From Rhyzopertha dominica (lineage: Eukaryota; Arthropoda; Insecta; Coleoptera; Bostrichidae): a DNA stretch of 64,000 bases. Below are positions 46,240 through 57,370 of this stretch, piece by piece. Within the stretch, counting starts at the first letter, position 1; every line of letters begins with the position of its first letter. The translations under genes were made by a program, and so were the position numbers. Below the pieces are notes generated by a model. It searched no databases and had not been told where the DNA came from. It was given only the letters and a program-made list of their open reading frames with translations. The stretch spans positions 5,518,001 through 5,582,000 of the forward strand of contig QCXZ01000137.1 in NCBI GenBank assembly GCA_025024175.1, read 5' to 3'.

Positions 46240-46365
46240 CGTTAATTTGATAAGAAGTTCACTTATGATGTTGCTTTTACGTTCCTCATCTTCGCCGCGT
46301 TGAACCGCTCGTCGCTGTACACGAGTTCCATAACGATGAACATGCCTTCAGAAGTCATAACTCAT
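46240..46365 (-). pseudogene. SWIM-type protein N-terminus, short fragment
   Basis: The minus-strand reading TSEGMFIVMELVYSDERFNA then AKMRNVKATS stops near 46253. It aligns with MFIVTEFIKSDPRFNAAKIK and GAKAAV at 1793-1870, where the frame also stops at the same position, consistent with a shared intron donor. Only this N-terminal piece remains. Confidence 0.55.
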
Positions 46366-46454
46366 AAGTATTTCACTTTTTCTTGGTGTATTTTAATTCG
46401 CTTGTCACAAAATGAACGCAAACAACAAACTGATAAATTGACGGGCTGTGCGGT

Positions 46455-46808
46455 CCGGCGACTGTGCTGGGCACTGCATATTTTCTTGGTGGCGTGCAGA
46501 AGCATAATTTCTTCCAATATCTTCCGATATTGGTTGGCGTTCATTTTGCCGTCCACACGTCTCAGCAGACCGACCAAGTCACAACTGAAACGGCCTGAAA
46601 AATACACTGTAGCATAGTTCACATTTTCAGAATTTTCTAGAGAAGATTACCCCAAATCATTACGTTTCTACCACAGTGCTTGTTAGTGGGGACCTGATAA
46701 GGGTAGTCGAAGCGTTTTCCGACCGGCTGGCGCATTAACCGAATGCCGCCCGAAGATACCAAATTAAATTTACTCTCATGCAACCAAAAGAATTCGACCA
46801 TCCGAACC
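46455..46808 (-). pseudogene. Tc1-like transposase fragment, left palindrome arm
   Basis: Reads VEFFWLHESKFNLVSSGGIR, then QPVGKRFDYPYQVPTNKHCG, then VMIWG; after a frame change, VGLLRRVDGKMNANQYRKIL and EEIMLLHATKKICSAQHSRR. The first catalytic aspartate (SDESKF in relatives) is H here. The second motif is deleted at HATKK. Confidence 0.8.
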
Positions 46809-47160
46809 GGTTCGAAAATCTTGTGGTCGGATGTGAGTAAATTTAATTTGGTATCTTCGGAGGGCATTCGGTATGTGCGCCGGCCGGTAGGAAAACGCTT
46901 CGACCACCCTTATCAAGTCCCCACTATCAAGCACGGTGATGGAAACGTAATGAGTCGATGGTAATCTTTCCTAAAAAGTTCTGAGAGTGTGAACTATGCT
47001 ATAGTGTATCTTTCAGGCTGCTTCAGCCTTGGTCAATCCGCTGTGACGTGTGGACGGCAAGATGAACGCCAACCAATATCGGAAGATATTGGAAGAGTTT
47101 ATGCTTCCGCACGCCACCAAAAAAATGTGCAGTGCCCAGCACAGTCGCCGAACCTCAATC
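46455..47160. repeat. Long spacer-less palindrome made of two head-to-head Tc1 transposase fragments
   Basis: The left half, read on the minus strand, and the right half, read on the plus strand, are the same sequence at roughly 85-90 percent identity over about 350 bases. They meet at the perfect short palindrome CGAACCGGTTCG (46803-46814). Both halves begin at the same transposase position, just before the first catalytic motif, and both carry the same deletion after HATKK. The left half ends near 46455. Confidence 0.85.
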
Positions 47161-47344
47161 CGATCGAGCACTTGTGGGAAGAGCTTGAAAAGCGCGTCCA
47201 CGTCTGAAAATTTAACAAAGCGGACGACTTGATGGCAGCGCTGAAGGCGGAATAGAAGAAAATTCTCCTCAAGAAAATCATCAGTTTGGTCGACTCCGTG
47301 CCGTCCCGTTGTGCTGCTGTGATTGCCGTAGAGTTTTGCGACTA
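46809..47344 (+). pseudogene. Tc1-like transposase, right palindrome arm plus C-terminus
   Basis: Reads TGSKILWSDVSKFNLVSSEG with the first catalytic aspartate kept, then RPVGKRFDHPYQVPTIKHGD, then a frameshifted VDGKMNANQYRKILEEFML and PHATKK. The second catalytic segment (normally around QDNDPKH) is missing. The reading continues, unlike the left arm, as PAQSPNLNPIEHLWEELEKR, with the third catalytic E in NPIEHLW, and KADDLMAALKAE up to SLVDSVPSRCAAVIA near 47330. The N-terminal DNA-binding half is absent. Confidence 0.85.
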
Positions 47345-47428
47345 AATATTAATCCATAGTTGTGTCAGATAAATGTTAATTTCGTGGTTCTTTAAATAAA
47401 TTTTATGTTTTATTATACATTTGTGAAA

Positions 47429-47637
47429 GTGTCCGGTTTTTTTTCATGGTTAGATTTTGATATGCATCATAACATTTCATATACTGAAACAATCTCAACG
47501 ATATTTATTGGAAATGTCAACAAGAAAATGAGAATCAAACAGTAAAAAACCCCTTGTCAATTGGTAACCTCATTCACGAGTTATCGACGTTAAAAAAAAA
47601 TTCACTCGGTGTCCGGTTTTTTTTGCACTCTACTGTA
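47429..47637. repeat. Right terminal region of the Tc1-like element, with two direct repeats
   Basis: GTGTCCGGTTTTTTTT occurs at 47429-47444 and again at 47609-47624. The second is followed by GCACTCTACTG and TA (47636-47637), the usual end of a Tc1 element. Two direct repeats about 180 bp apart at one end is the IR/DR arrangement known from Minos- and Sleeping Beauty-like elements. No matching left end was found. Confidence 0.7.
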
Positions 47638-48689
47638 TGTTGATTGATGTAAAATGATGAACTCAAATTATTATTGTATAGGGAATCAATTTTTACAACC
47701 TGTCACTTATCCGTTGTCCCTTAATTGCTTTTATTATNTNTCTGAAAGACCTGTTTGAACCACTATACCCACACAAGAATGACAATANNGNCAACAAGAT
47801 GCTCCACGTCTGCCTCACCTCCATCCCACTTCTGAATCCCGATGTGCTTTCGTTATCTCGTGATGACGAAAGGGTTGAAAGGCATTCGCTCGAGCTGATG
47901 ACATTTCGCGCGTTGATATCGATCTAGTTTAAAAGCGTTTTGTGCCGGAAATTGCCCTTGAATGTGCACGTTTGTGCCTCCGGTGTTTGTTTTACTACTT
48001 GTGTATGGTATGCCGCTGTTGAATTTAATTATGTAACCTCGATTGTGGGAACGTATCCGCGAGCGACGGATAATGGGCTTTGTCTGAGTGCGACAGCTGT
48101 AAGGCACGTGTAGATCACCTTACGCCTGTGGAATTCATGGGATTTCACCTGGAATCCGCTTTCAGGATTTTTGTGCTTTCTGTGGGGCATCCGAGGAATC
48201 ATCCTTGTTTTACGAATAGGAAGGCGATAAGATAATTGCTCCCGAAGCGTCGGAGTATCCTCAAGCGAGCTGAAGTTGCACTACCTTTGCGACATCTGGG
48301 GTTTTTGAATTATTTAAGTCTTAGGAAGAAGCACGACGATTTCTGCAAAGAGTGCAGTTCTCGAGCATAATAATAGAAATTTCCAAACATTCGAATAATC
48401 TAATCCGCGAAGATGGTTACCATCTCTCCACTATTTGGTACCCAATCACGCGTTGGCTATCTCCACAGTGTCTCACCTCTGGCGTCCAATGTTATCTATC
48501 GTTTTCATTCTCTTTCTTCTTTGATATTTGGTTCAGCTTGGACGTGTTTCTCGAGTTAGGTTTGTACCATATTATAGAATCTTTATTCCTGTTCTAATGA
48601 TGCCCCTTACAAGTAGGCCTAAACAAAAAAGACTAACATTTCAATATGACGAACGAGCTTATAGAGAGCAATATACCTATGGTTAAAAG
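47638..48689. other. Intergenic DNA with a GC-balanced island
   Basis: 47810-48310 has balanced composition with few repeats and no clear frame. Five N bases lie between 47738 and 47791. The island is a candidate for conserved non-coding DNA. Confidence 0.4.
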
Positions 48690-48860
48690 AGGGCAAATGA
48701 GAAGACATTAAGACTGTGAAACAGTCAGAAACACAACCGAATACGAATATCTTGGAGTTACCAATAGCGGCAGTAGGAAAGATGACAAGTGCTCTTCGTC
48801 TACTGTAACGCGGATTGGCAAATTATGTAAAGAGAAAGGTCCACGAACAAAAAGAAGAGC
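48690..48860 (+). pseudogene. Possible reverse transcriptase thumb fragment
   Basis: TTEYEYLGVTNSGSRKDDKC then TVTRIGKLCKEKGPR resembles the YLGVxI-SxDGR...I...RI-K pattern after the catalytic site of non-LTR reverse transcriptases. Preceding bases give KTVKQSE in another frame, as in the KTVxxYEYLG of RTE-like elements. Very short, and only moderately supported. Confidence 0.4.
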
Positions 48861-50149
48861 GGCCGGACAACCAAGACGTACTACAGCCTACCAGTTGATT
48901 CACCTACTTCGACTGCTGCCTGATTCAATTTGTGTTCCTTTTGAATGAACTTCTCGTTTCATTAATTTTTTACTCGGCAAAAAAGCGGTGGGTAGCCATA
49001 TTCAATTTTCACATTTAATAACCCCCCGAAGAGAAACGCAACCTGATCGTAACGAAGTTACTCCCACGTCGCTCCAAGCAGATTTTTGCATATCGAGTCC
49101 ACAGAACTTTTTTTTTCACCGAAAGAATCTAATTACGGCTTCCTCTCTATCGAAACGTGGAAGTCGGACCTTTCATTTGACTCCCTTCCGGCTATGTGCG
49201 TAGCTAGGGGAAGCAAGGGTGGCCAGTGCCCACCTTGCAAACACATTGCCTACCTTAGAAATATTATTTTTGTCATTTTGAGAAAAATATTTTCAGTACC
49301 ACTCATCACTACTGTTTATTAAATATACATAATAAATGTTACAAGATCTCTTCTTTTAACAGGAGACTATTCTTACATATAATATACGCTTCTCCTGTTC
49401 TATTTGACAAATTTCGGCAACAACCATCAACAAAAATTGCATCTATTTATTTCTTTCATTCAATGCAGTATTAGCATTTGGCGCATTAATATCAAGTAAT
49501 GGTAATTTCTGAACCTAACAGATGATACTACAGTATTGTAATATACTGCAACTGAGTGACCATGCCCACAGTTAAATTAACCGTATTGGAGAAGTAATTG
49601 CTTCTAAATATGTAATACTATAGCTCAAAAGAAAGAAAATATTTTTATTCCATTTTACCTATTAACACTTTAACTCATTACAAACATCCAAGATAAAAAA
49701 TATCCTTACCTCGAAACACACCAGCCAAAAATTTTGAAATAATTCCAAACGTATTCAAGTATTTTTTATATATTAATTTTGTAATGAAAATAATAACTCT
49801 CATTTTGCTAAGCTCTTGGAGGACCGCAAATCGCAGGAAATTTATAATCCATATATTTCAAATAATAATAACTTTGCAACAGTGTTAGAATTTATATAAA
49901 AATATGCGGAAACACTTATTTCAATTTGTAAACTGCTAAATTCTGCGCAATATGTATAAATATAAATAAGCATTACTCAATTTGTTTATAGGGTTGTATT
50001 ACCACAAAAAATTGCAAACGTTATAAATGTAAGTGGCAAATACCCTGAACACTCTATACGTCACATTTTCAAAGCTTTGAAAGCGGGAACATTTTCGTAT
50101 TAATAATAACATATTTTGTTTTTGGTTACTCCTAACTAAATAATTTCAA
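48861..50149. other. Intergenic DNA, mostly AT-rich
   Basis: At 49195-49250 the words GTGCGTAGCTAGGGGAAGCA and GGGTGGCCAGTGCCCACC resemble a type of transposon end with GGGG/CCCC tracts that is widespread in animals. Only one end was seen. No genes were recognised elsewhere. Confidence 0.4.
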
Positions 50150-50265
50150 TGCATCGACACCTATGCCAAGATGTTGTAAGATAGCCACAAGTACACGATG
50201 GCTAAGGGCATCAAAAGCTCTAGAGTAATCTAAAAGTACCAAAAAGCAAACTTTTTCAATATCTC
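50150..50265 (-). pseudogene. Reverse transcriptase fragment, first catalytic region
   Basis: The minus strand reads CFLVLLDYSRAFDALSHRVL then VAILQHLGIGVDA. LDYSRAFD is the reverse transcriptase motif 3 with the first catalytic aspartate, here in an uninterrupted short frame. No other part of the element is recognised nearby. Confidence 0.75.
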
Positions 50266-51137
50266 GGACTTATATGATATTGTCTGTAATGTTGCCTGCA
50301 GTCAAGAATGTTTTCTGTGTATTTTTAAGTAACTTTTACCAGACCTTAGATATTTTTGGAGGTAATTTATAACCAAAAATATGATTTTTTTATAATTTTT
50401 GATGTTGCCGCTTATAAGGCATTTAACTGAAAATCATTGACTAAACATATCTGGAAGTTTGATAAATGTTTGAAACTTTTTAAGCAGAACGACAATAAGG
50501 TTTGCAAATTCTTTTACTTAAGCAACTACCTGATCTTGAAGGGCTTAGCAAAATGAGTTTTAACTATACTGAAAACAAAATTAAGCTATAAATAGTGTTG
50601 GAAGACATTTGGAGTTATTTTTAATTTACCGATTTATTTTGTCTATTTTTACTGGTTTCTGCAACCACAATAGAACACAATTAAAATTATGTGATTTGCG
50701 GATAATTTGCTAACTTTAGCAGAGTTGTCTGATTTTGTAATTAATCTACTATATTTGTCGTATTATTTTGTTCAGTTTGAATGAATGTTATTCCAAGTCA
50801 ATAAGTAATTGAAATATTTCAAAATTTGTATAGAAAAAATATTATAAAGGAGTTCTATTCTACTTCAGGCTGCATTAGCGTGTTAGTAAAAGGAGTTTTT
50901 CTGCAATGTACCGATAGAAAAATGCTACAAAATTGAAATGAAATAGTGAAAAATACAATAACTTCTTAGGCAGTGTTGAACCGGTTCAGTTATAAAAACA
51001 TAGAAAACTAAAACAAATTAAAAAAATCGCTGCAAATTGAATCAATACTTCTACATCCAATTGTCTAAATGACATTTACGTCTTAATTTCTTATACTATA
51101 CTATTAGTAATCAGGTTTTGAGCAGGCAAACGGTCCT
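50266..51137. other. AT-rich intergenic DNA, no recognisable gene
   Basis: No supportable frame or repeat structure seen. Confidence 0.6.
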
Positions 51138-51462
51138 CATGATATTAGCAAAAATACATAAATTTAAAAATCGGTTTTTTTCTAAATAACTCGAATATTA
51201 TTAACTTAACAAAAAAATTACAAGAGTACTTTCCGATCAGAAATTTGATTTTATATATAACACCAAAATTTAAAAACGTTTTTTGGATATATCTCGAAAA
51301 TGTTAAAATTTTGGATAAATCTTCTAAGACACTTTTTGTGAGAAATTTCATTTCCTATCTGGTTTCAGTTTTTGAATATATTAAATATATTCAGAGATAT
51401 TTAGAAAAACCCGTTTTCTTTAAGTGACGCTTTTTTGCTAATATCTTCTAAATCGATTAGAT
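51138..51462. mobile_element. Fold-back (MITE-like) element
   Basis: The left arm begins GATATTAGCAAAAATACATA and includes CGGTTTTTTTCTAAATAACT. The right arm, read inward from about 51460, begins GATATTAGCAAAAAAGCGTC and includes GGGTTTTTCTAAATATCT. Arms are about 65-75 bases with mismatches. The middle contains TTTTTGGATATATCTCGAAA. No coding sequence. It abuts the retrotransposon fragment starting at 51467. Confidence 0.65.
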
Positions 51463-51466
51463 CTCA

Positions 51467-52276
51467 ATGCTGTGTTTTGTGGTAACTTATTGTAGAAGAC
51501 GCAGTCTCATTGTTTTCCAATATAGCATAGGTACTCGCATTTTGAGACGGTCTAACCAGATTAAAGATTTGGGCGTTCTTTTCGTCTCATCATTTACTTC
51601 CATTGAACACATTAATAGAACAGTTTCATCAGCTTACAAGGCTTTGGGGTTTATCTACAGGAACTGCAGTGAGTTTTCAAATGCAAATAACAGTATTACC
51701 AACCTTTATGTACACCTCCTAAGATCCAAACTTGAATACTGTTCACTGATATGGTATCCTATTTATATTTATCAAAAAAAATCAGATAGAACGGGAACAG
51801 CGAAGGTATATAAAATTTTGATCGTACCTACTCGATGGTACTTATCCTTCCCAAGGTTTTGACCACAAAGAACTACTAACTAGACATCATCTTTCATTGT
51901 TGGCAGAACGTCGAATATTAGCCTCGATTGCATTATTATATAAAATCTTAAACCGCAGAGTTAATTGTGAGGCGCTCTTATCCAAAATTCAGTTCTTTGT
52001 CCCTAGGATCTCCTCTAGACAAAACGTTACTTTCTGCTACCGATTTAGCAAAACAAATGCACTACTTGGATCACATGTATCAATTATGTGTACCAACTTT
52101 AATGCCGTCTCCGACATATGTGACATAAATTTTATTACCCTCAGTACATTCTTGAGTGTTGTATCCGATTATATCTCGCAACGTATTACCTACCCATAAT
52201 AATTGACTTGTAGTTATAATGTATTTACTCTGTAGTTATCCTATTGTAGATTTGTAATCTGTTTGGGCAATAAATC

Positions 52277-52311
<35 letters not shown>
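51467..52311 (+). pseudogene. Jockey-like retrotransposon 3' part with (ATT)n tail
   Basis: The frame gives RRSNQIKDLGVLFVSSFTSI, then EHINRTVSSAYKALGFIYRN, and HLLRSKLEYCSLIWYPIYI, the post-catalytic region of the reverse transcriptase and thumb. A frameshift near 51780 leads on. LLAERRILASIALLYKILN and a C-terminal tail run to a stop at 52197. An AATAAAT signal near 52268 leads into ATT repeats up to 52311. The catalytic domain is missing, a typical 5' truncation. Same general family as 33361-34612. Confidence 0.8.
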
Positions 52312-53712
52312 ACAATTTGATGCACCGAAAATTTATAAGGGCCAATAAATATTGCTTTCGGTAGTTGAGATTTATACGTTTGCCAAATTTCAAGTTCATA
52401 TATTAAATCTTTCGAAAGTTATCCTGTCTACAAACAAACCACAAAACACACACAAGAAATTTTTTTGCTCAAATTTTGTTCTTTTACGTTTTCGACCATT
52501 GTAAGGCGAATGAACAAATACAAAATTTTTTTCGCGATACAATAGTTCCCATCCGTTGGATGTGGAAGTAATTAACTATTTTTTTAAATTTAGTTTCGTC
52601 GAACATAGTGAGACTTTCAAAGCTTCACCACCTCCCAGGAAAATACACTAGCTCCACCGATGCTTCCAGTAGAATTACATGCAACAGGGCTATCGATCTC
52701 GATCGCGCAGCAGAACACACCTGTTGTTGAAATTCTCTATAATCTCTAATTATCCAATTTCCGCGTATGCCTCCTTCTGCGAAAATTGATTTGGATATGA
52801 TGTGAGAACGGCCTCCGACACGCTGCGTGAATGTAAACATGGCCAGGCTCTAATATTTATAACGCACCCTCGGGGGCCAGGGGGAGCTAGCATGCTCATT
52901 TTGCGCCAGCCTTTGATGAATAAATTTGATTAAAGGAGATAATTTCGTCGGACATGTAAAAAGTGATGTGGTTGTGGTGTTTTATGGAGTGCAGATTGTA
53001 ATGAAATCATTGGAACAATGAAATTCATCAAGTTTTCCAAACGGAAAATTTCAGCCCCACTGGTCACTGTTGTTGCTAACGAAGCAGTTTAAATAATAAA
53101 GGGAACGTTGGGAAAATTAGTGTGCTTTTGCACAGCGTGAAACAAAATATATAACTCCCTTATTTAGTGTTTTTTCCAGTCTTCGGATGGTCATATTTGT
53201 TTCGTAAATAAATTTGTTAAAAGCAAACCATTAAAACCTTCTAAACAAACAAAAGATTACAAAATATAGGAATAAACATCAAAATTAGTTTGATGGATAT
53301 AAATATAACATATGAATTTATATGTTGTATTTATGACGTAGTTTATAGGAAGCCATTAATATAATATTAAATTTTTGTTCAGTTTCATTTGCATTTAAGA
53401 TCAAAATTTGAATTAAAAAGAACACTATGGGCATTTTTGTGTTTCGATGGAATTAACAATGCAACTATTGTGTCATAAGGGTTACTATGAAATAGCGGTA
53501 GTAGCAATAAATAATAGTTGTTAAAACATTTATTTATTTCGTATTGAAGTCGATGTAGCTGCAAAAGCGATAGTGGCAAATAAAGGTGTGTTAACAACAA
53601 ATCCATACGTATATTTTTATGCTTTTTTTCTTAAAAACAAAATAAGTTGTGAAAACCTATCGTTATGGTTTGTCAGTTTGAGCTATTTCAAAACTCACAT
53701 AATTTCTTGAAA
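52312..53712. other. Intergenic DNA with a GC-balanced island
   Basis: 52620-52930 is more GC-balanced with a minus-strand 71-codon frame (52625-52840), unrecognised. It contains GCTATCGATCTCGATCGC. The rest is AT-rich. Confidence 0.4.
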
Positions 53713-54260
53713 TAGAATGGACCAGTTGAAGGAAAACAGAAAGAAGCTGAAGTCCGAAGCTGTTGATAAGCTTGTACAGTCGAAAATTTAAAATATCACG
53801 TTCATATGTGAGAAATATTCTTAAAGCAAAAAACGTGACTCATAAAATAACGATCTGCACCCAAATATAGCGAAAAGCAGTTAGAAGAGCAAAAAATTAA
53901 ACTGCGTAAAATGCGTGAAACTCATTTGAAACCTTCTAACGATAATTTTGTTATAATCATTCACACTAGACGTCAGTGCCCAATGAAGTGAAATTCAAAC
54001 GTCGTGCCAAGTTTCCGAAGATGGTTTTGGTATGGTTAGCATTCAGTGCAGAGGGATAGTCCACTTCGTATATGGTGCCTTCAGGACTAAGTATCAATGA
54101 AAATGTATATTCCAATGAATGCGTTAAAAAAGACTAGTTCCCTTCATAAAAAAATCATAATGACGGCAAATATATTTTTTGACGAGACATGGCAATAGCT
54201 CATTAAGGCACTTGAGACTATTCACTAAGAGCATATAAAATATATTCCGCGTGAGATAAT
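53713..54260 (+). pseudogene. Tc1/mariner-type transposase relic, same subfamily as 123-1010
   Basis: The start MDQLKENRKKLKSEAVDKLV then QSKI stops quickly. Other frames give RNILKAKNVTHKI, a DNA-binding arm. MRETHLKPSNDNFVIII begins the catalytic domain. In another frame, VPNEVKFKRRAKFPKMVLVW and LAFSAEG follow, as in APDNVKFKRKVKFEDKMLVW of the first relic, and then MVPSGLSINENVYSNECVKK. The first catalytic site lies in a broken stretch. The C-terminal third is very eroded. Confidence 0.75.
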
Positions 54261-55589
54261 ATTTTAAGGTACGTAGCTTCACAAAAATATTAGTAAGTGA
54301 GTACCCATTGTGACGAAATATTTCTCTAGACCTAAACTAGTTTTTCTTAATTCAGTATACACATACACAGTGTTACTGCAGCACTTGCATCGCCCTTAGT
54401 AGTTACTTTTTTATTACCATCATTTTATTTTATTAAATTATACTTAGGTCAGTATACATAAGTGATAAAAGCAAACTAATATGTGCCGCTGTCCAAATAT
54501 CCACACAAATAGAATAATAACTGTATTCATTTACAATACACCGAAGAATGGGCGTAATCTGTCATGAATAATTAAGTAAAAATCAATACCAAATAAGGGG
54601 TGAACGCACAAGTTGTTAGACATACATATGTAATACAAAAGCTAATATTAGTAAACGCATGAATGAAATTAATTCTATTTACAGAACTTGTTTGTAGTAA
54701 TAGTTCTATATGTGGAAGTTCAACAGTTGGATCCAAAAACTTCTAAATATGTCATGCCGTACGACACATTTTATTATACCTAGGTAACGTAGCATTTCTA
54801 AACGAGTCCAACAAAATTTGTCACTAAATGTGTATGTTTTCAAATCTCTTTCGTCAGGGATGTTTTATGCTCAAATGTAATTATAGTATAATTGTTATAA
54901 CGATGTTGATGTCACAGTTATAGCTCGTAGAGGTCCGCTTAGATGGTACTGAGCGCACATCAGCTCTCTTATACAATAAATACAATTTTTCTAGAAGAAA
55001 TATTTCACAGTTTATTCAATTTCTTACATAGGCAATATCAGCAACAAAATTTAAACGAAAATGAGAACGTATGGTATTTAAACTTATTATACATAGGTAG
55101 AGCTTTTATAAATGTCTAAGCAAGATTAAAAGATTTAATATCTCTGACGATTGTCACAAAGTTGTTTACTATCTGCAAGCCATCTTTCTGATGCAGGACA
55201 CAATTTCTAAATCAATAGCAACGTTAGTATTTTACATAGCCAGCAAAAGGGCCAATTATTAAATCCACGTGAAACTTTAGAGATAATCAGATCCTGATGA
55301 GAGACCTCTAAATCCACAAGTACATCTTAAACCTAGATCACTTATAATAGTTTGGTGTACAGACAGCAATGGTAATAATGCCAAATTATTAATAAAAAAA
55401 TGACAGCTGAATAGTATTTATTACATTCCAATAATTATAATTTTTTATGTAGATATTTGTTTTCCTCTTTGTAGCCTTTGGTCTGATGATAAGGCAGCAG
55501 GATTGTAGATTTTACTCTTATATTGAAATTTGATTAGTCGAAAGCTTACAAACATTCAAGAAGTGCAAGAGCCTAAAAAACTATGGTCA
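54261..55589. other. AT-rich intergenic DNA, no recognisable gene
   Basis: No frame or repeat supported. The last 100 bases may include the 3' untranslated end of the minus-strand retrotransposon that follows. Confidence 0.5.
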
Positions 55590-56690
55590 CCATATGGGTA
55601 CCACAGCACATCAAAGGGTGAGCAAGAATAACCAAAAGACACAAAAACTACACTATGGGGTGACGTCAGCAAGGCTGTTTTTCAGTTACACCATAATGAC
55701 TAGAATTGTCGTTGCTCTTTTAACAAGAAACGTTGAATATCATCAGGCAAATCATTATACAAAGTGCACAAATATGAAAGGCTTTTCAGTTAAATGTTTC
55801 GGCACATGAATCCTGTGCAGGCCCCTTGTATTTAGTTCATGAGTATCTTTCCTAAATATAATCTTTTTATAAAGACAAGATGGCGTACTAATTAAAGTCT
55901 TATGAATTTGGCACAGCATTGAGTACCGAAAAGCATTCTCAATATTGCGTTATTCTACCTGCTAATGTAAGCAAATACGTGATTTCTTCCAAGCAGATTA
56001 AAGCAACAGCGTATGCAAGCGTTCTGTAGTCTATACAAATCAGCTTTAGTTAAATGAGAACGATAAACAAAACGACAACAGTGAGCTACAGGTAAAATCA
56101 GAGTCTTACATAATGATTTTTATATCTACAGGAAAAATAGGCTTGAATTCAGAAATACATCTCAAAGAAGCATCACATTTTTGATACACACATGTCTAGA
56201 AAAGCTAATATCACAGTCTATTGTAATACGCAAGTTTCATCATATATTGTAGGAATGCAGTCGCCCGTTTTTCACCGGTTTACACAGACAGATTCTTGTT
56301 GAACAGCTCCACTTGTGCTTCGACGTTTGATGGAGTCATACTTGTAGGCATATACAACTACGTGTCATCTGCGTGAGAAATCACTAATGTAGATAAAGAA
56401 AGGGACTCGCCCCAATATAGAACCTGCAGCACAGCAACTGATGTTTCACGACTGCTCGACCAAACGATACCAGAACTTTGACTAACTTGAATAACTTTAA
56501 AGCCAATCTAGTGCTTTTGGAGAAAACCCATAATATTCAAGCTTTGCTAATAAGATCATATGTCTTATGGTGTCAAAAGCTCTTGAAAAGTCTAAAAACA
56601 CTAGCGTTGTACGCAGACACGCGTCTTGATTACTTCCTTTTTCATCAGTTATCGGTACTACTAATCAAATGAATGCTAGACCACCGAAGC
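55590..56690 (-). pseudogene. Non-LTR retrotransposon reverse transcriptase relic
   Basis: Reading the minus strand from about 56600: TTLVFLDFSRAFDTIRHMI, the first catalytic region. After frame changes, VLQ(V)LYWG/ILGRVPFFIYISDF corresponds to PQGSILGPVLFLIYISDF, and HADDT (about 56370) is the YADD box with H for Y. The C-terminal part reads ADLYRLQNACIRCCFNLLGR near 56040, then ILMN-IQGACTGFMCRN and CTLYNDLPDDIQRFLLKE near 55720, a typical end of the polyprotein. Multiple frameshifts. Endonuclease absent. Confidence 0.75.
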
Positions 56691-57370
56691 TATTTATTAT
56701 TAACACATCAAGCATTCCACTATGCAATCCGAGGCAAAATCGAACAGATCCACGTGTAACTTCTAGCCGAGTTCAATTAGAGCGAGTGAACTTCTATTGT
56801 GCACTTGCCGTTTATAAATAGAACTTAATTTCATTTCAACTGACTTACATGCCGTACCGCGGGGTGCTGTTTTAAAATATTACATGGCATCTAGCGTCGT
56901 ATCCTGCTTCTGATGAACCGTACATTCATGGGGCGAACGCCGCTCCTTGTGTTAACGATACAATGGGAACTGTAAGCGCGCGGGATTAAGTCCCGTGTTT
57001 AATTTGCAGCGAATACGGATTAGGGAACGTTCATGCTGTTGGAGCTCCGGTGCCGCGTGGCGCTTAAGAATCACGTTCCTTCTTAGTTCACGTGTGATGG
57101 AGATGGAAATTTATTTATCGCGCTGCACGGATGCAGCACATGTGAGACAAATTCATGGTTTTTACCACAGTTCTTACTAAATAACAACCTACAAAAGAAA
57201 GTTGAGGATTGTATGTTCTTCTTTTACTGTCCTAACTTATAGTACGAATTATTTCTAACACACAGGCACTGGGCACTCCTCTTAAACGATTAGATCTGCT
57301 TATAATCTTAAGTGTTGGTGACTGACCTCTTTTTCAAGAACCTCGTATAATAGCTGCCGGAAAAAAATGC
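56691..57370. other. GC-balanced island, possible regulatory DNA
   Basis: 56760-57180 has nearly balanced composition, unlike its neighbours, and no gene. It contains GCGCGGGATTAAGTCCCG (about 56977), a near-palindrome around GGATTA, a site for bicoid/Otx-type homeodomains. No transcription unit is visible. Confidence 0.35.

Larger units (their letters stand above)
45696..46445. mobile_element. Small THAP/SWIM DNA element, copy 2
   Basis: The left end CGTGACGTCAAGTGTCATGT then AAACA (45698-45722) matches the ends of the 1625-2408 element in GTGACGT and CATGTAAACA. Inside, a THAP start on the plus strand faces a SWIM-protein start on the minus strand, as in copy 1 seen from the other side. 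Each fragment again covers only the beginning of its gene. The right terminal repeat is not visible: the Tc1 palindrome begins at about 46455, where it would be expected. Bases upstream of the SWIM start (GTTTGCGTT-like) match those in copy 1. Confidence 0.6.
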
